A DNA stretch of 20,386 nucleotides from Elysia marginata (GCA_019649035.1 BMAT01009238.1:34825-55210), one strand, 5' to 3'. Counted from the stretch's first letter, positions 1 through 10,219 are shown. The notes: generated by a model not told the origin, from the sequence alone. Numbers and translations are program-made.

Positions 1-249
1 GGAGGAGGTATGAAGAGGAATTTATCGAAGCAGAAGCCAGAGCACTTTAAAGTTTGTAAAGACGCATTTTGATCGGGTCAGTTCTTTTCAGTTTACCCTT
101 TTTTCTTTTGGCTGACTGTAACTCAAAACCAAAGATTATTTTCTTAGCTTTAGCCTTTACAGCCTCACAATTTAGTTGAGGCATATGAGAGGGGCAGAAC
201 TGAGTGATGTAAGGTAGAAAAATGAGCGAGATGCAGCAGTGGGTCAAGG
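1..249. other. AT-rich sequence with no recognised gene
   Basis: Unremarkable sequence with a short stop-free frame on the minus strand (66 codons) that matches nothing I recognise. I see no repeat, tRNA-like box or transposon end here. It grades into the purine-rich block that follows. Confidence 0.5.
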
Positions 250-1045
250 GGATTGGTGATCAGAAAAAACGGAAGGAAAAACTGAACTCGAAAAAGGAAG
301 AGAGTGAGATGAAAAAAAAGAGAAAGACGGGTATACAACAAAAGCATGAATCCAGTAAAATGAATGAGACAAAGTGAGAAACATACAGTAAGAGCTTCAG
401 AGAACAAAAGAAAACAGAAAATCGGTAAGTGGAACTAAAAGAAATGGTAGAGAAAAAGTTACAAAGGACATATAAATTATAGAAAGAGATAGACAACCAT
501 GAGATAAACTAACAGAGATTCAGAAAGTCAGAAGGAGAGAAAAAGGGAGAACACGAACAGACAAGAGACCGAGGAAAACCATCTTTCAATCATATAGAGA
601 ATATAATAGATAAGTGGCGAGTGACAGAACGAGAAAAGTAGAAACAGAGAGAACACGGGGATGAAGGAAATCATCCCACACAGGACATGAGAGAGGAAGA
701 AAGACGGGAGGTGGACAGTCAATTAAGACAGGCAGAAATACAGAGGAGAAGATATGAAGAAGACAAAAAAGGGAGAAATGGAGCAAACCGGAGACACAAA
801 GAGAGAAATGGAAGAAAATGATGCAAACAATAAACCAAGAGAAATTCCCTCTTACTCATAAAGGGAAATCAAGAGAGAGAGGAGATAAACAGAGAGAGAG
901 AGAAACAGGCCGAAAGAAAGAAAGAAACAGGGAAAGTAAGATAAGAAAAAAAAACAAGAGACCAAGGGAAATCACCCCTCACTCACACAGAAAGACAGAG
1001 CGAGAGATGGATAGGGGAAGAGAGAGTGAGAAAGATGTATCAGCC
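250..1045. repeat. Degenerate purine-rich (GA/GAAA/CAGA) low-complexity block
   Basis: The plus strand is overwhelmingly A and G for about 800 bases, with repeated gaga, gaaag and cagaga words and few pyrimidines. The motif is too imperfect for a clean microsatellite, so it resembles an old decayed GA/GAAA array. Open frames in it translate to Arg/Glu/Lys-rich strings on plus and Ser/Leu/Phe-rich strings on minus, as expected from composition alone. I do not regard any of them as genes. Confidence 0.8.
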
Positions 1046-1110
1046 AGTCAACTAGCAGTGCCAGCAGAGAGGGACGCTGATCTCCCTGGCAGTAGACACT
1101 GACTACCAAT

Positions 1111-1121
1111 CCCCCCCCCCC
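1111..1121. repeat. C homopolymer (11 C)
   Basis: An uninterrupted run of eleven C residues followed by a short CT stretch. It marks the right edge of the purine-rich block. Its length is likely to vary and to be error-prone in sequencing. Confidence 0.9.
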
Positions 1122-1139
1122 TCTCTTTTCCATCTCACG

Positions 1140-1151
1140 TGCATGCATGCA
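1140..1151. repeat. Palindromic TGCA triplet, TGCATGCATGCA
   Basis: Three tandem TGCA units form a perfect 12-bp palindrome. No function can be inferred from this alone. Confidence 0.7.
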
Positions 1152-1341
1152 ATCTACCGCTTTGTCTAACTGGGGAGCTGAGTGTTCGAAGTCTGTCTTA
1201 TTAGTCCGTCCGATTCCAGGCATGTGTGAACACACCAGGTAGCTTGCTGTCGGCTTGGATTATCTACCATGTTTTCGATGTAAGTACATGACTAGGTCTA
1301 GCATTAACATGCTAACGATCTAAATACGAATACCACTGCTA

Positions 1342-1365
1342 TTGTTGTTGTTGTTGTTGTTGTTG
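1342..1365. repeat. (TTG)n microsatellite
   Basis: About eight TTG units, followed by a decayed tgatgctgctg extension. It lies about 90 bp upstream of the SINE copy at 1455. Confidence 0.9.
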
Positions 1366-1454
1366 ATGCTGCTGTTTTATTTTGTTTGTTTTTTTTTACT
1401 GCTTTTCTTTACTAAGAGTCTAGGGAGCTAAGGCTCTTATTAATCAATCTTTGC

Positions 1455-1760
1455 GTGGCGTCGTGGTCTACTGGGTCGACGCTCGGCTTTCGGGCCGAGA
1501 GGTCCGGGGTTCGACCATTGCTTTCAACAGGTCTATTTTCAGTTCTTGAGAAAGGCTATTTACACCTATTTCTCCGCATCACTCATGCGCTAAAGAAGTA
1601 TCCGACGATACAAAGTGAAAGACGTTCTCAATATGTCAGCAGTGACGCTTTCTTATGCTCCTTTGTAAGTTCAGATCATAATTTGGTTGGTAAATGGGAA
1701 CCAATAAAAGGCGCTTAGAGCATTTTGGTGGACCAGGTGCTATTTGAAAAACACTCTGTA
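1455..1760 (+). mobile_element. tRNA-derived SINE, copy 1
   Basis: The 5' head is tRNA-like. An A-box match, TGGTCTACTGG (1464-1474), fits the polymerase III consensus TRGYNNANNGG. A hairpin CTCGGC/GCCGAG sits where an anticodon arm would be, and a B-box-like GGTTCGACC lies at 1508-1516. The body (cttgagaaaggctatt..., then aagaagtatccgac) and the 3' part (GCGCTTAGAGCATTTT...GTGCTAT) align in the same order with the element at 7285-7600, which shows a dispersed family rather than a lone tRNA pseudogene. I see no clean target-site duplication, so the outer limits are approximate. The 87-codon frame inside it is a by-product. The family name is unknown to me. Confidence 0.8.
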
Positions 1761-1790
1761 CTTTTCTGTACTTGTATGTCTAAATAGAAA

Positions 1791-1822
1791 TATGAAGATA
1801 TCAACACGTTAATATCTTCATA
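1791..1822. repeat. 32-bp near-perfect palindrome
   Basis: TATGAAGATAT at 1791-1801 pairs with ATATCTTCATA at 1812-1822. Inside these arms a further AAC/GTT pairs after one mismatch, leaving a two-base centre. It would extrude as a tight cruciform or RNA hairpin. It starts about 30 bp past the SINE copy 1 tail. Its role is unknown. Confidence 0.8.
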
Positions 1823-1861
1823 GTATAAAACTTTGTTGAAAAACTGTTTCTTCCTGAATTT

Positions 1862-1915
1862 CCCAAGTCTGTTGCAGACATCGGCGACCATGGCCTTCCA
1901 TTCCTCTCTGTTGCC
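1862..1915 (-). pseudogene. Scrap of a LINE reverse transcriptase C-terminus
   Basis: The minus strand reads GNREEWKAMVADVCNRLG without a stop. This pattern (an acidic/Arg stretch, a Trp, then VADVC) resembles the extreme C-terminus of many invertebrate non-LTR retrotransposon polyproteins, beyond the reverse transcriptase domain. Only about 18 residues are recognisable and I see no upstream domain, so this would be a heavily truncated relic. The assignment rests on remembered family patterns, and the match is short enough to be fortuitous. Confidence 0.35.
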
Positions 1916-1925
1916 AACTTAGGAC

Positions 1926-3949
1926 ATGATTAAAAAAAAAACTATATTTTTTTTTCTCAGAGGTATAGGGTGTTTTCAGACAGATCTCCAGGAACTATAA
2001 ACTATACAAGAAAGAATTTGCTCCCTAATTTTTGTTCTGTAATTCGAGTAGAAAAGGTGTAAGGGTTTATAATCAGAATTTGATAAATGCAGGAATCAGA
2101 GGGTTTATGTTTCACCTTATCAATGGCGTATAACTTCGGATAAATATTCGATGGGTTACTACAAATATACTAAAGTTGGACGCGCCGCTATGTTAACAAA
2201 ACACATTGTTACTTAAAATATATGATGGGGATAATTTGCCAAAATAAGAATTATTTTACTTGAATTTAATGAGAAAGAAAAGTGGCGCACTCGTTTAACT
2301 GACTTTTTATTGATGCTGTTACTGTTGGTAATGCTCGCAGAGTCTGTATTTCCCTTGCTTTATAGAATACATGATTTGAGAACAAACAAATGTGGGCACA
2401 AATAACCGTTATTGCTTAATTATCAATCTAAAGAGTTAAAGATATTTTGAAACAAAATGGAATAAGTTAAATATTTTAAACCAGTCCTCTCCAGAGAAAA
2501 GAGTTAAGATCATACTTTTTTGGCTTTTCAGCCAGAAAGACTCAAAATTCAACACCAGTCGCAGTAGAGCTATGTGAATAAGCGAAAAAAATATGTTTGC
2601 CTGACGAAGGCGTAAAGTCGAAAGCTTACTTGTTTTGTCTGTACTCATAGAGCTGGAATATATAGCTTACTAAAATGTTTTAATTTATTTTTATGCATCA
2701 AGCAAAGATTCAGTTACTCGTCTAGTTCATAGTTGTGGTGCCAATGAGGAATATTATTTTAAAAACTCTGCAAAGCAAAATAGTATACAGGCATTTCAAA
2801 TTAATTTGTCACAAACATTTTAGAATTTATTTCTGCAAATAGTGGACACAATAATCTATTTTTAATTCATTAAAAAAAGCTGCTGGGCCCAAAAAACGTC
2901 ATCAAGCACTTCATAATTGCGTTTTTTTTATTTTGAAAAAAAAAAACAACATTAAAAGCTTTTACAAACAATTATCCGCAGGCCGTAATTTGCTTTGTTA
3001 ATTAACGTTATATGAAATAATTAAGTTCTTGATAAACATTTTTATATGTTTTCAAACAAGAAATATGTAGAGAAAAGAGGGCAAAAATTCAGATCCAACG
3101 TCAACTTATGAACGGGTATACAAACTTCACAAAATCGTGTCAAGACTGAGATGAAATAGCCTTGGACAAATTTTGTGATAAGATTTAACATAAAGTTCAA
3201 TAATGTGACCTTTAAAAATCGTGCAATGTTGTCATACCAGAAATCTGAACTTACAAGAGATTTAACAATATTCCGATAAACAAACCAAAATAATCTCCCT
3301 TTTTTATTCCTAATTTTACTGCTTAGCAAGCTAAAAATTTCCTACATTAAAAGAGTCTTTGAAACCCTAGCTCTAAGATTGTTTAAGAAAAAAATTAAAC
3401 ATACTTCCTGATAACGAACTCCACTAAGTATAATGTTGGCAAGTGCTAAAATCTCTCTTACTTCTTAGATAGTTAATTTAACACCAAGCTATAGAAAACC
3501 TGTGCCATTAAAATTCCTCAAAACGTAGGCGGTCGGTTAAGGAATTCTAAACATAAATAAAATTTTCAAAACCTACTAAAGTTGTTTTCGGCATCAGGCT
3601 GCAAAAAATGCAATAAAAAAATTATTCTAGCAATTTCCAAGGTGGAGATGTAAATGGAAAAATCAGAGCGTTCCAGAAATTGAATGAACTTCTTAATCTC
3701 TTTAGAGTTAGATAAGTAAACTGAGGTGTTTTATTGCAAGGCCACTTCTGAACTTGATAAGATAAAAAGAAATATCAAATTTTGCTCTCAATTTTTTTGT
3801 GGAACCGGTGTCAGTCTCTCAGTTTGAAATTTTGATAGGACGGGTAATTCTATTAAGAATTTTTAAAAAATCAAGTTTACCTCTATGTAGAGAAACTTTT
3901 AAACCGTCAACACAGTCACTGTATTAGGGCCATAACTTCTCTACATGTT

Positions 3950-3951
<2 letters not shown>
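1926..3951. other. AT-rich spacer without recognised genes
   Basis: About 2 kb of AT-rich DNA with many A and T runs. The two longest open frames, on the minus strand at 2436-2648 and 3042-3329, are 70 and 95 codons. They have hydrophobic, compositionally biased translations with no motif I recognise. The one item noted is the hammerhead-like motif at 2601-2623. Confidence 0.6.
2601..2623 (+). other. Hammerhead-ribozyme-like core motif, probably degenerate
   Basis: CTGACGA (2601-2607) matches the CUGANGA half of the hammerhead core and GAAA (2620-2623) matches the other half. The bases between can form a weak three-pair helix, GGC with GTC. Against it, one unpaired A breaks helix II, the base after GAAA does not give a good helix III with the nearby GTC, and the flanks do not form helix I. 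Penelope-like retroelements and retrozymes of invertebrates are known to carry hammerheads, so a decayed copy is conceivable. Chance is equally likely. Confidence 0.2.
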
Positions 3952-4008
<57 letters not shown>

Positions 4009-4283
4009 ATCGCTCTCCCTCTTTTTCTCTCTCTCTCTCGTTCTCCTTCTTTCTCGCTCTCCCTCTTTGTCCCTCTCTTTCTCTCTTTCTCATTATCTTA
4101 ATCTATCTATATTTCCATCTATCTATCTTAATCTTTTTTTTCTCTCTCATCCTTTCTTTCTTACTGTCTCTTCTCCTCTTTTTTTTCCTCTTTCTTCCTC
4201 TTTTTTCTCCCTCTTCCTATCTCTCTTCCCCTCTCTTCATCCTCCCTCTCTCTACCTTCTCCCTTCTTCTTCTCTCCCCAGAG
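3952..4283. repeat. (TC)n microsatellite with degenerate pyrimidine flank
   Basis: An uninterrupted (TC)n tract of about 28 units runs to about 4007. It is followed by about 275 bases of decayed CT-rich sequence (TCTTT, TCTCCC and TATC variants). The Ser/Leu/Phe-rich open frames across it are repeat translations. Confidence 0.95.
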
Positions 4284-5270
4284 ACTTCGTGTGACTTTTG
4301 CCATGCTACTAAACTACCTCTACTCAAGAGAAACAGACAAAAGACCCACAACCTAACGTGTACTGATCCATCAAATCTCCATCGGTTTTGACATTTTATT
4401 TCTTCAGTCAGTACAAAACAAACACATTAGCACTTTAGCAGCCTCAGTATAGCGACAATTGATTTTATGAATAGCAGTGTTACAAATTGCCTAGTCTTTC
4501 ATCTTTAAAAAAAAACAGTTGTTGACTTTAACAAGGCTGCGCGAAGCTTAAAGCTAAAAAAAAAAATACATCAGTTATTCAAAAAGCGCAAGTTGACCTC
4601 GTCAGGTTTTACTATCGACGCTTGATAGAATCTAAAGAATGAGAAACGAAAACAGATACCTAGAAAATTGCTGCTAAATGATCTTAATTCAACTGAGGAA
4701 TCTAGTTTTTGAAGGGCAAGTCAGAGATAGACAGACCGACAGACAGAGATCGGGACAAAGGTAGCTAGAAAATCGGGTATAAGAATCAAGAGCTTTATAA
4801 AAACAATAATTATAAGATCTTATCTTATTGAATTTTAAAAATTAAATCACTGAAGAAAATTAAAATTAGCATCAAATTCCCTCATTAAAAACGAGTTGCT
4901 TTCTTAAAGTCTAAAATTTCTCTTCAGTTCAGTCTAGCCAGAAATAATTATTTTGATCCTTATCGATTTACCTGATCGTAAAAATATTTTTTGCGTCGGA
5001 AACATAGCAACAAAAATTTGTTTACCTTTTAAAAACTCGCTACGGAAACAGGTTCGATTACCTTATTGCAATCTTCTGGTAAGAATAGATATTCGGTTAC
5101 ACTCCAAAAAACAACTGTTTGTTTATGGTGGGTGTGCGGTACCTGTGGAGTTGATTGATGGTTTATTTTGTCTTCACTGCGCGTTGTGTTCAGAATGTCT
5201 GTTTTTAAGAAATTTGATTGACTTGAAGTTGTGTTAGCGGCTCATTAACATTCTTAGGACATTTGTACGC
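4284..5270. other. AT-rich spacer with one unrecognised open frame
   Basis: Mostly AT-rich DNA with poly-A runs and a short decayed CAGA-type repeat near 4729-4750. A stop-free frame of 94 codons lies at 4953-5237 on plus, but it opens on TTG rather than ATG and matches no family I know. I do not call it a gene. Confidence 0.5.
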
Positions 5271-5303
<33 letters not shown>

Positions 5304-5333
5304 GGGGGGTGAGTGAGAGATAGAGATAGAGAG
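5271..5333. repeat. (GA)n microsatellite
   Basis: A GA tract with one GAAA interruption, a run of seven G, then degenerate gagtgaga and tagaga units. It is the opposite strand sense to the TC tract at 3952. Confidence 0.95.
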
Positions 5334-6600
5334 CAAAAAATCTTTTGGTAAGACACTACACACCTGAAATTTTAAGGTACTTAATATAAACTTGTGTATT
5401 TATAAAGCCCCACAGAAATCTGAATAAGTGGCAGAACACAATTTTTATCAATATCAGGATAATTCCAATTTGGGTGCTCATTAGTTCATAATTTATGATT
5501 TTCCATAAATATTTCATTTAATTTTGTTTCTATTTTGCGCGCTAATTTGTGTTTGTTAACAAATCTATTTTTGCTCACGTTTGATCAATAATTCTCAAAC
5601 AACAAACTGTAATTTGGCTAAAATAAATTGCCCACGCAATCAATATTTCGAACATACTCGAAAAATTGGCGATTAAATTTGACATTTAAGGAAAGTGTTC
5701 ATTCTTTTAAACTATCGTTCGCAATTGTCACAAAGGCCTGAGCTTCAGTTGATGTCAAACGCTTTACGTCAAATGTTTATTTGTGTTTTAGATCGACATG
5801 AAAGTTTTCACATGCCCTTTTCAGCATGAATGATCAGTAGTAGTTTAGTGTGTTTATTAAACTATGCTATGCTTACAAAGTTATAGAATTGTATCTGAAA
5901 GACTTAACCTTCATTGAAATGACAGCGGTTATATTTTAATTGAGCATTGATTGATGACGCCGTGTAGTCATAATTTATTTTAGGAAGCAAATGTTTACTT
6001 TGGAGGAGCCGGAGAGAAAATAATGGGGCTTTTTCGGAGCAAACATGTTTTCAGCATTTCAAAGGCGTGAATGGTTTCAAAAGTTTTATACCTGCACACG
6101 AACATAATATCACCGAGAGATGTGACTATCTAATAATTATTAAATGGGAAACATAAATCATTATGCAGTGTTTTTATTTAATTTTCGTGACTTTTCTGTG
6201 TTCTCTAAGGAGAGATGGTTTGAGAATTAACGAACACGAATGAGCACGTCTTTTTGTCCATTTCGAACTTAAATTGTAATTCTAAAATCATCTATTGCTT
6301 TAGGTTCTTTTCTCTATTAATCAACCTCTGCTTTAACGACGTGTCTGTTTAAAAGTACATGTCGCTAAAAACTTTTGTATGTATGCGAAACAATGTAGGT
6401 CTGGCGGCGAAAAAACTTTGCGACACTAGAGACTATGCATTATCGGCCATCTCAGAAGGTAGAAGAAGCCCATAGGGCAGGAAATCCAGAATGGCTGATG
6501 GGCTAATCATCTGCTTTAAAACCTACGCTATCTATCATATGGGTATCCTTACGTCATTCGTTATCGTCGTCCGTCGCGACCAAGGTCTCTAATGCTGCTA
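5334..6600. other. AT-rich spacer, nothing recognised
   Basis: AT-rich with frequent stops in all frames. I see no tRNA-like boxes, transposon ends or convincing coding stretch in these 1.3 kb. Confidence 0.6.
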
Positions 6601-6614
6601 GCGGTGCTGTTAAT

Positions 6615-6929
6615 TTGCCGTCTGGAGACCGTCTGGAACTTAAACTCATAATGACTCTTGCTAATGGTCGTGCGGGACTTGTAGCCGTTCAATTCGATTT
6701 AGATCTAGATTACGTGTTTCACAACCTATTCCCCCGACAGGCCATAAAGTTCCAAAGACCACAGACTCAAGGCGACTTCAACAATCAAACAACATCTCTT
6801 ACTGGTATTTACAGTGTTGCACCAAACTTTGGACAAAAAGAAGACATAAAATCTAAAGTTGATGCTCTTTCAAGGAGAGATACAGCGGGCTCCAGACGGT
6901 TCCAGACGGATCCAAGCGGAAATTACTGA
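6615..6929 (+). other. Unrecognised open frame, 104 codons, non-ATG start
   Basis: This frame lies outside the microsatellites and its composition is less biased than most open frames here (RLELKLIMTLANGRAGLVAVQ near the start, DIKSKVDALSRRDTAGSRR near the end). It opens on TTG, and the first ATG comes only at about residue 13. I recognise no domain and see no clear splice-site or polyadenylation context. It could be a host exon, a decayed element or a chance frame. A short direct repeat of TCCAGACGG occurs near 6891-6910. Confidence 0.12.
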
Positions 6930-7180
6930 GACCGTTTCTTAGTGTTGTGCATGTGTTTCACAGTGAATTTAATGTCCAAACTTTCCTGCGAAATTGTACC
7001 AAGTGTGGAACAAAGTACGAAACAGCTGGAAAATATTGATACTAACAAGGTGGGTTTCTTTGTATGTCACCATGGCGTTTACCGTCCTTAATAAACATCA
7101 TAGAAAGTTCATTTACATATCATTTGGATATCTAAGTTTGTTTAAATGTTTTTTTTTATTCTTATTTTTTTTTTGTTTGG

Positions 7181-7260
7181 CAGCGCGGCAAAGTGATTTG
7201 CGCGCTGGGCTCCTGATCTGGCGGTTGCGGGTTCGGTTCCCGACCACGACTCATGTTGTA
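7181..7260 (+). mobile_element. tRNA-like SINE head immediately upstream of SINE copy 2
   Basis: A decayed A-box region (agtgatttgcgcgctggg) is followed by GGTTCGGTTCC at 7230-7240, one mismatch from the GGTTCGANTCC B-box consensus. The spacing is that of a tRNA-related promoter. It differs in sequence from the head at 7285, so two different tRNA-like heads lie 25 bases apart. It could be a separate truncated SINE or the first half of a dimeric element. Confidence 0.6.
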
Positions 7261-7284
7261 ATTGTGGCGTCGAATGACTCATGT

Positions 7285-7600
7285 GTGGCGTCGTGTATTG
7301 TCTTAACGCTCGGCTTTCGGGTCGAGAGGTCCGAGTTTGAGTCCTGCTTCGGCAGGTTGACGTTTATTCCTTGAGAAAGGTTATTCACATATATTTCTAA
7401 GCCTCATTTTTGCGTTAAAGGAGTACCCGACTATGGGTAGTGAAAGATTTTGTCAGTATGTTAGAGTGTTACGCTTTATTTCATGTTCCTTTGTGGGTTT
7501 AGAAGGTAATTTAGTTGATATCGGCCTGTCGGGGAACCCATGTAAAGCGCTCAGAGCAATTTTGTGGATTAGAGGCTATATGAATGCGCTCTATCATTTT
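7285..7600 (+). mobile_element. tRNA-derived SINE, copy 2
   Basis: This matches copy 1 at 1455-1760 from the first bases (gtggcgtcgtg) through the anticodon-like hairpin (CTCGGC with GTCGAG, pairing kept by a G-U pair). The match continues through the body (ccttgagaaaggttattcac, aaggagtacccgac) and the 3' part (aagcgctcagagcaatttt...gctatatgaatgcgctct). The A box is decayed and the B box reads GTTTGAGTCC. It contains a segment (ttgatatcggcctgtcgggg) that copy 1 lacks or has lost. The open frames crossing it are by-products. Confidence 0.8.
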
Positions 7601-8723
7601 AATTGCCTTAGGAAAGCAGTTAATTCACACTTTCCTCAGCCCATCCACCTCTAAAATGAGTATTTGGCTGAAGGCAGTGTTAGAAATTTGTGGAATGTTA
7701 GTAATTGAGCCCATAACAGACAGCTATGCTGCAATGCTCTGGAATAATAGTTGACTTTGCTACGGTGTGTAATGGCCTGCCTGGGTAAAGGTGTAAAGTC
7801 TTGAGACTGTCTTCGGCGGTTGAAATTCTACAACCATCTTTTTATGTTTAACTGATGCCTCGACTAAGTCATTTACTGTTAAGTGTTATCTTTTATGTTT
7901 TGGTTTGTCTGTTGGTTTTAACGGTTCAAAAGTTATAAATTGTTCCTTGATCATTTGTTTAAACATATCGGTTTTTACACGAAATCGTATAATAGGGTGG
8001 CTTACAGGTGGGTTATTTCGTTGATATTCTGACCATTTGATAAAGTTTTTTGCCAGTTTTTTTTGTATTATTTCTATCTAAAATGGATCAATTGCAGACA
8101 ATTTTACTGCTGTTTACGAAGGGATAGGGACCCATCAGCGCAAAAAAGCCACACATCAATTAGATTTACAAAAAGAATTGAACGCTGAAATGCGCACTTT
8201 TTTTGCGCAGACAGATAGATGTATAGATATACATACAGTCCAGACGAAAGCATCAATAAATAGTTAGCTGGTCAAACAGGTAGAGACAGGAGTGTAAATA
8301 TACAGGGTGTCTAGTAATGTTGTTCTCTTTTTCCTTTTTTTGTTTTACTATTGCTTAAACTTAAAGGTCTTTTGGTTAAAGTTAGAAAGTATCACTGTAT
8401 AAGAGAGGAAAGCTTAAAGCATGAATTTGTACTTGTTTGTCTGTGCGTTTATGTTAACGTGGCTAAAAATCGTCTATACTTCTCTACGAAAAGAAGTAAC
8501 TTGCAAGAAAAAATCGTTTTCTTTATATTTTCCGAACTTATTATATTCGTATATGTATAAGTAAGTTTTTATATTCGCTTAGTTATCTCTTGGAGAACAA
8601 TATTAAAATTTTAAAGAGAAAGCCATCGCGGGTATGTTAAGTTTGCAGATATAGCATAAAAAAAGAAGTAATTTTTCTGAGAAAAATAGCAGTGTATTCA
8701 TTATGCGTAAAAAGTGTATGTGA
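7601..8723. other. AT-rich spacer, nothing firmly recognised
   Basis: AT-rich DNA with a few curiosities. An inverted GCGCAAAAAA/TTTTTTGCGC pair lies near 8139 and 8199-8208, a short gatagat-type repeat at about 8211-8240, and a tacagggtgtct string near 8300. A 69-codon frame at 8351-8560 has no recognisable motif. No gene is supported. Confidence 0.5.
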
Positions 8724-8726
8724 GAT

Positions 8727-8757
<31 letters not shown>

Positions 8758-8782
8758 GACAGAGACAGACACAGAGAGAAAG
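8724..8782. repeat. (GA)n microsatellite
   Basis: GA units with TAGA, GGGA and CAGA interruptions. The minus-strand Leu/Ser repeat frame over it is an artefact of the tract. Confidence 0.95.
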
Positions 8783-8959
8783 ATAGGCGGAGCTTAAAAT
8801 GTCTAGACAGAATTTCCAAGATTCCTTTCCTCATCCATCTTATCTGTCCACTTTAAAGTCAAAGAGTAAAAAGGTTCAAAATTCTCCCCTTTCTCATTTT
8901 CTTTTTATCTCTTCTTTCTCTATCTTTTTCTGTTCCTCTATCTCTTCGTTATCTCACTT

Positions 8960-8984
8960 TATATATATATATATATATATATAT
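8960..8984. repeat. (TA)n microsatellite
   Basis: About twelve uninterrupted TA units, preceded by a CT-rich stretch (about 8886-8959) and followed by a decayed gtataaatgtatata extension. Confidence 0.95.
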
Positions 8985-9008
8985 GTATAAATGTATATAT
9001 CTCTTCCT

Positions 9009-9085
9009 ATTATAATAATAATAAATATCATTTCTATAACGCTCTACACCAAAAAACTCAGGCTCAGAGCGCTATCTCTCTCTTT
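9009..9085 (-). mobile_element. 3' tail of a SINE or LINE, antisense, with (TTA)n end
   Basis: Read on the minus strand, this gives agcgctctgagcctgag, then ttttttggtgtagagcg, ttatagaaatgatatt and a (TTA)n run. The order of motifs (GCGCTCNGAGC, a T-run, GTGGA or GTGTA, GCTATA or GTTATA, AATG) matches the 3' ends of both SINE copies at 1455 and 7285. It is therefore a related element inserted in the opposite orientation and ending in a short trinucleotide tail. I could not identify its 5' part to the right, and no B box is visible up to 9500. Confidence 0.6.
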
Positions 9086-9654
9086 TTAAAATGTTAAGCC
9101 TTTCTAACAGTGCTCAATAAAGCCATAAGGGTAAAGACAGATATCCCTCGGAAAAAAATGAGTTAGGCATAAAACCAACAAGTTATAGATAAAAAACGTT
9201 AGTTAAACAAAAAATCGATAAGAATATTTCAAAAATTTTCAATCAGGAGTTGAAGCAAAAAGAAAGTTCTCTGATTAGGTTGTGAATGGCCTCAATACTC
9301 TGCTTTCTATAAGGAGATTGCTGTGCATTTCATTTACTACTATTGACTAAAAGTGGCACTACCAAAAAGAGGTATAATACAGCATTGCTGCTTTACAGAA
9401 AAGGACCGTTATTGCACAGAGAGGCTTCCGTCTTGCTACACCCTGCAATAGATGGACACAGTGTTATCTTAGTCCTGACTATTGGCTCTGCTCCTAAAGT
9501 TTGTTCCTCTCTCTAGCCATTCGTTTTCATTTGATGAGTCTGGTGGCATCTAGATCTAGCTCTTGTTTGTAGATTTTGTCATTAAAATGCCCTAAACCGT
9601 TGTTGTCGCGACTCAAGACTAACCCAGAGAGACGGAAAGATACGGGTCTGGGTC
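9086..9654. other. Spacer, nothing recognised
   Basis: This may contain the unidentified body of the antisense element that ends at 9009. No tRNA-like box, coding motif or clear repeat is seen. The 9527-9766 and 9576-9854 open frames overlap on opposite strands, and neither has a known motif. Confidence 0.4.
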
Positions 9655-10135
9655 GAGACTTTCTAAGTACCGACTCACTCCCTGACTTACCTCGCCTTCT
9701 TTTTTCACTCCTGTTCTTCTCCTCTATTTCAACCTCACTTTCTGTCAATCTTTCATATTCTGTCACTTTCTCTTGTACTTTATCCCTCTTCCCTCTCTCC
9801 TTCGTGCCCTCTCTTCCTTTTTTTCATTCCTGTTTGCATTGCAATTCCTACTAATCTTTTTTTTTACTTCTATCCTTCTCCTTTCTCCTCTCTACTTGAT
9901 TACTTTTTCATTTCGTCTTCTCTTTCTGTCTGTTCGTATACTCTAATCTCATTCTCCCTCATTCCCTGTATCAACCCATTCCCTCCCCATTTTTCACTAA
10001 CATGTTAAACAAACCAGATTACAGAGCTCTCAGTAAAGCAATTCTCCGCTTCATGTCTCTGTTACGTTGGTCTATTTCTAGTGTTGTATAGAGGGCGATT
10101 TCAGCCTTCATTCTGTCTCTTGTCTCAGTGTAGGA

Positions 10136-10219
10136 TCTGCGGGAGGTTTTCCTGTGTAACTCCGATTCTTAATTGGGTTGTTTTGTTTTCAATGTCTCTT
10201 CCTTTACTGTCGTCGCCGT

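Noticed and set aside
818..1102. Charged 94-residue frame on plus
   Set aside because: It is composition-driven within the purine-rich block, with no motif or gene context.
1455..1530. Candidate functional tRNA gene on plus
   Set aside because: No 7-bp acceptor pairing is visible, and the sequence recurs with its downstream body at 7285, so it is a SINE head.
3945..4391. 148-codon open frame
   Set aside because: Its first two-thirds is TC-repeat translation (Ser/Leu/Phe). The tail is short and unrecognised.
8139..8208. Inverted GCGCAAAAAA and TTTTTTGCGC
   Set aside because: The arms are mostly A/T homopolymer, so the pairing is weak evidence of structure.
8296..8310. String tacagggtgtcta reminiscent of some transposon ends
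   Set aside because: There is a single short occurrence with no inverted partner found nearby and no duplication.
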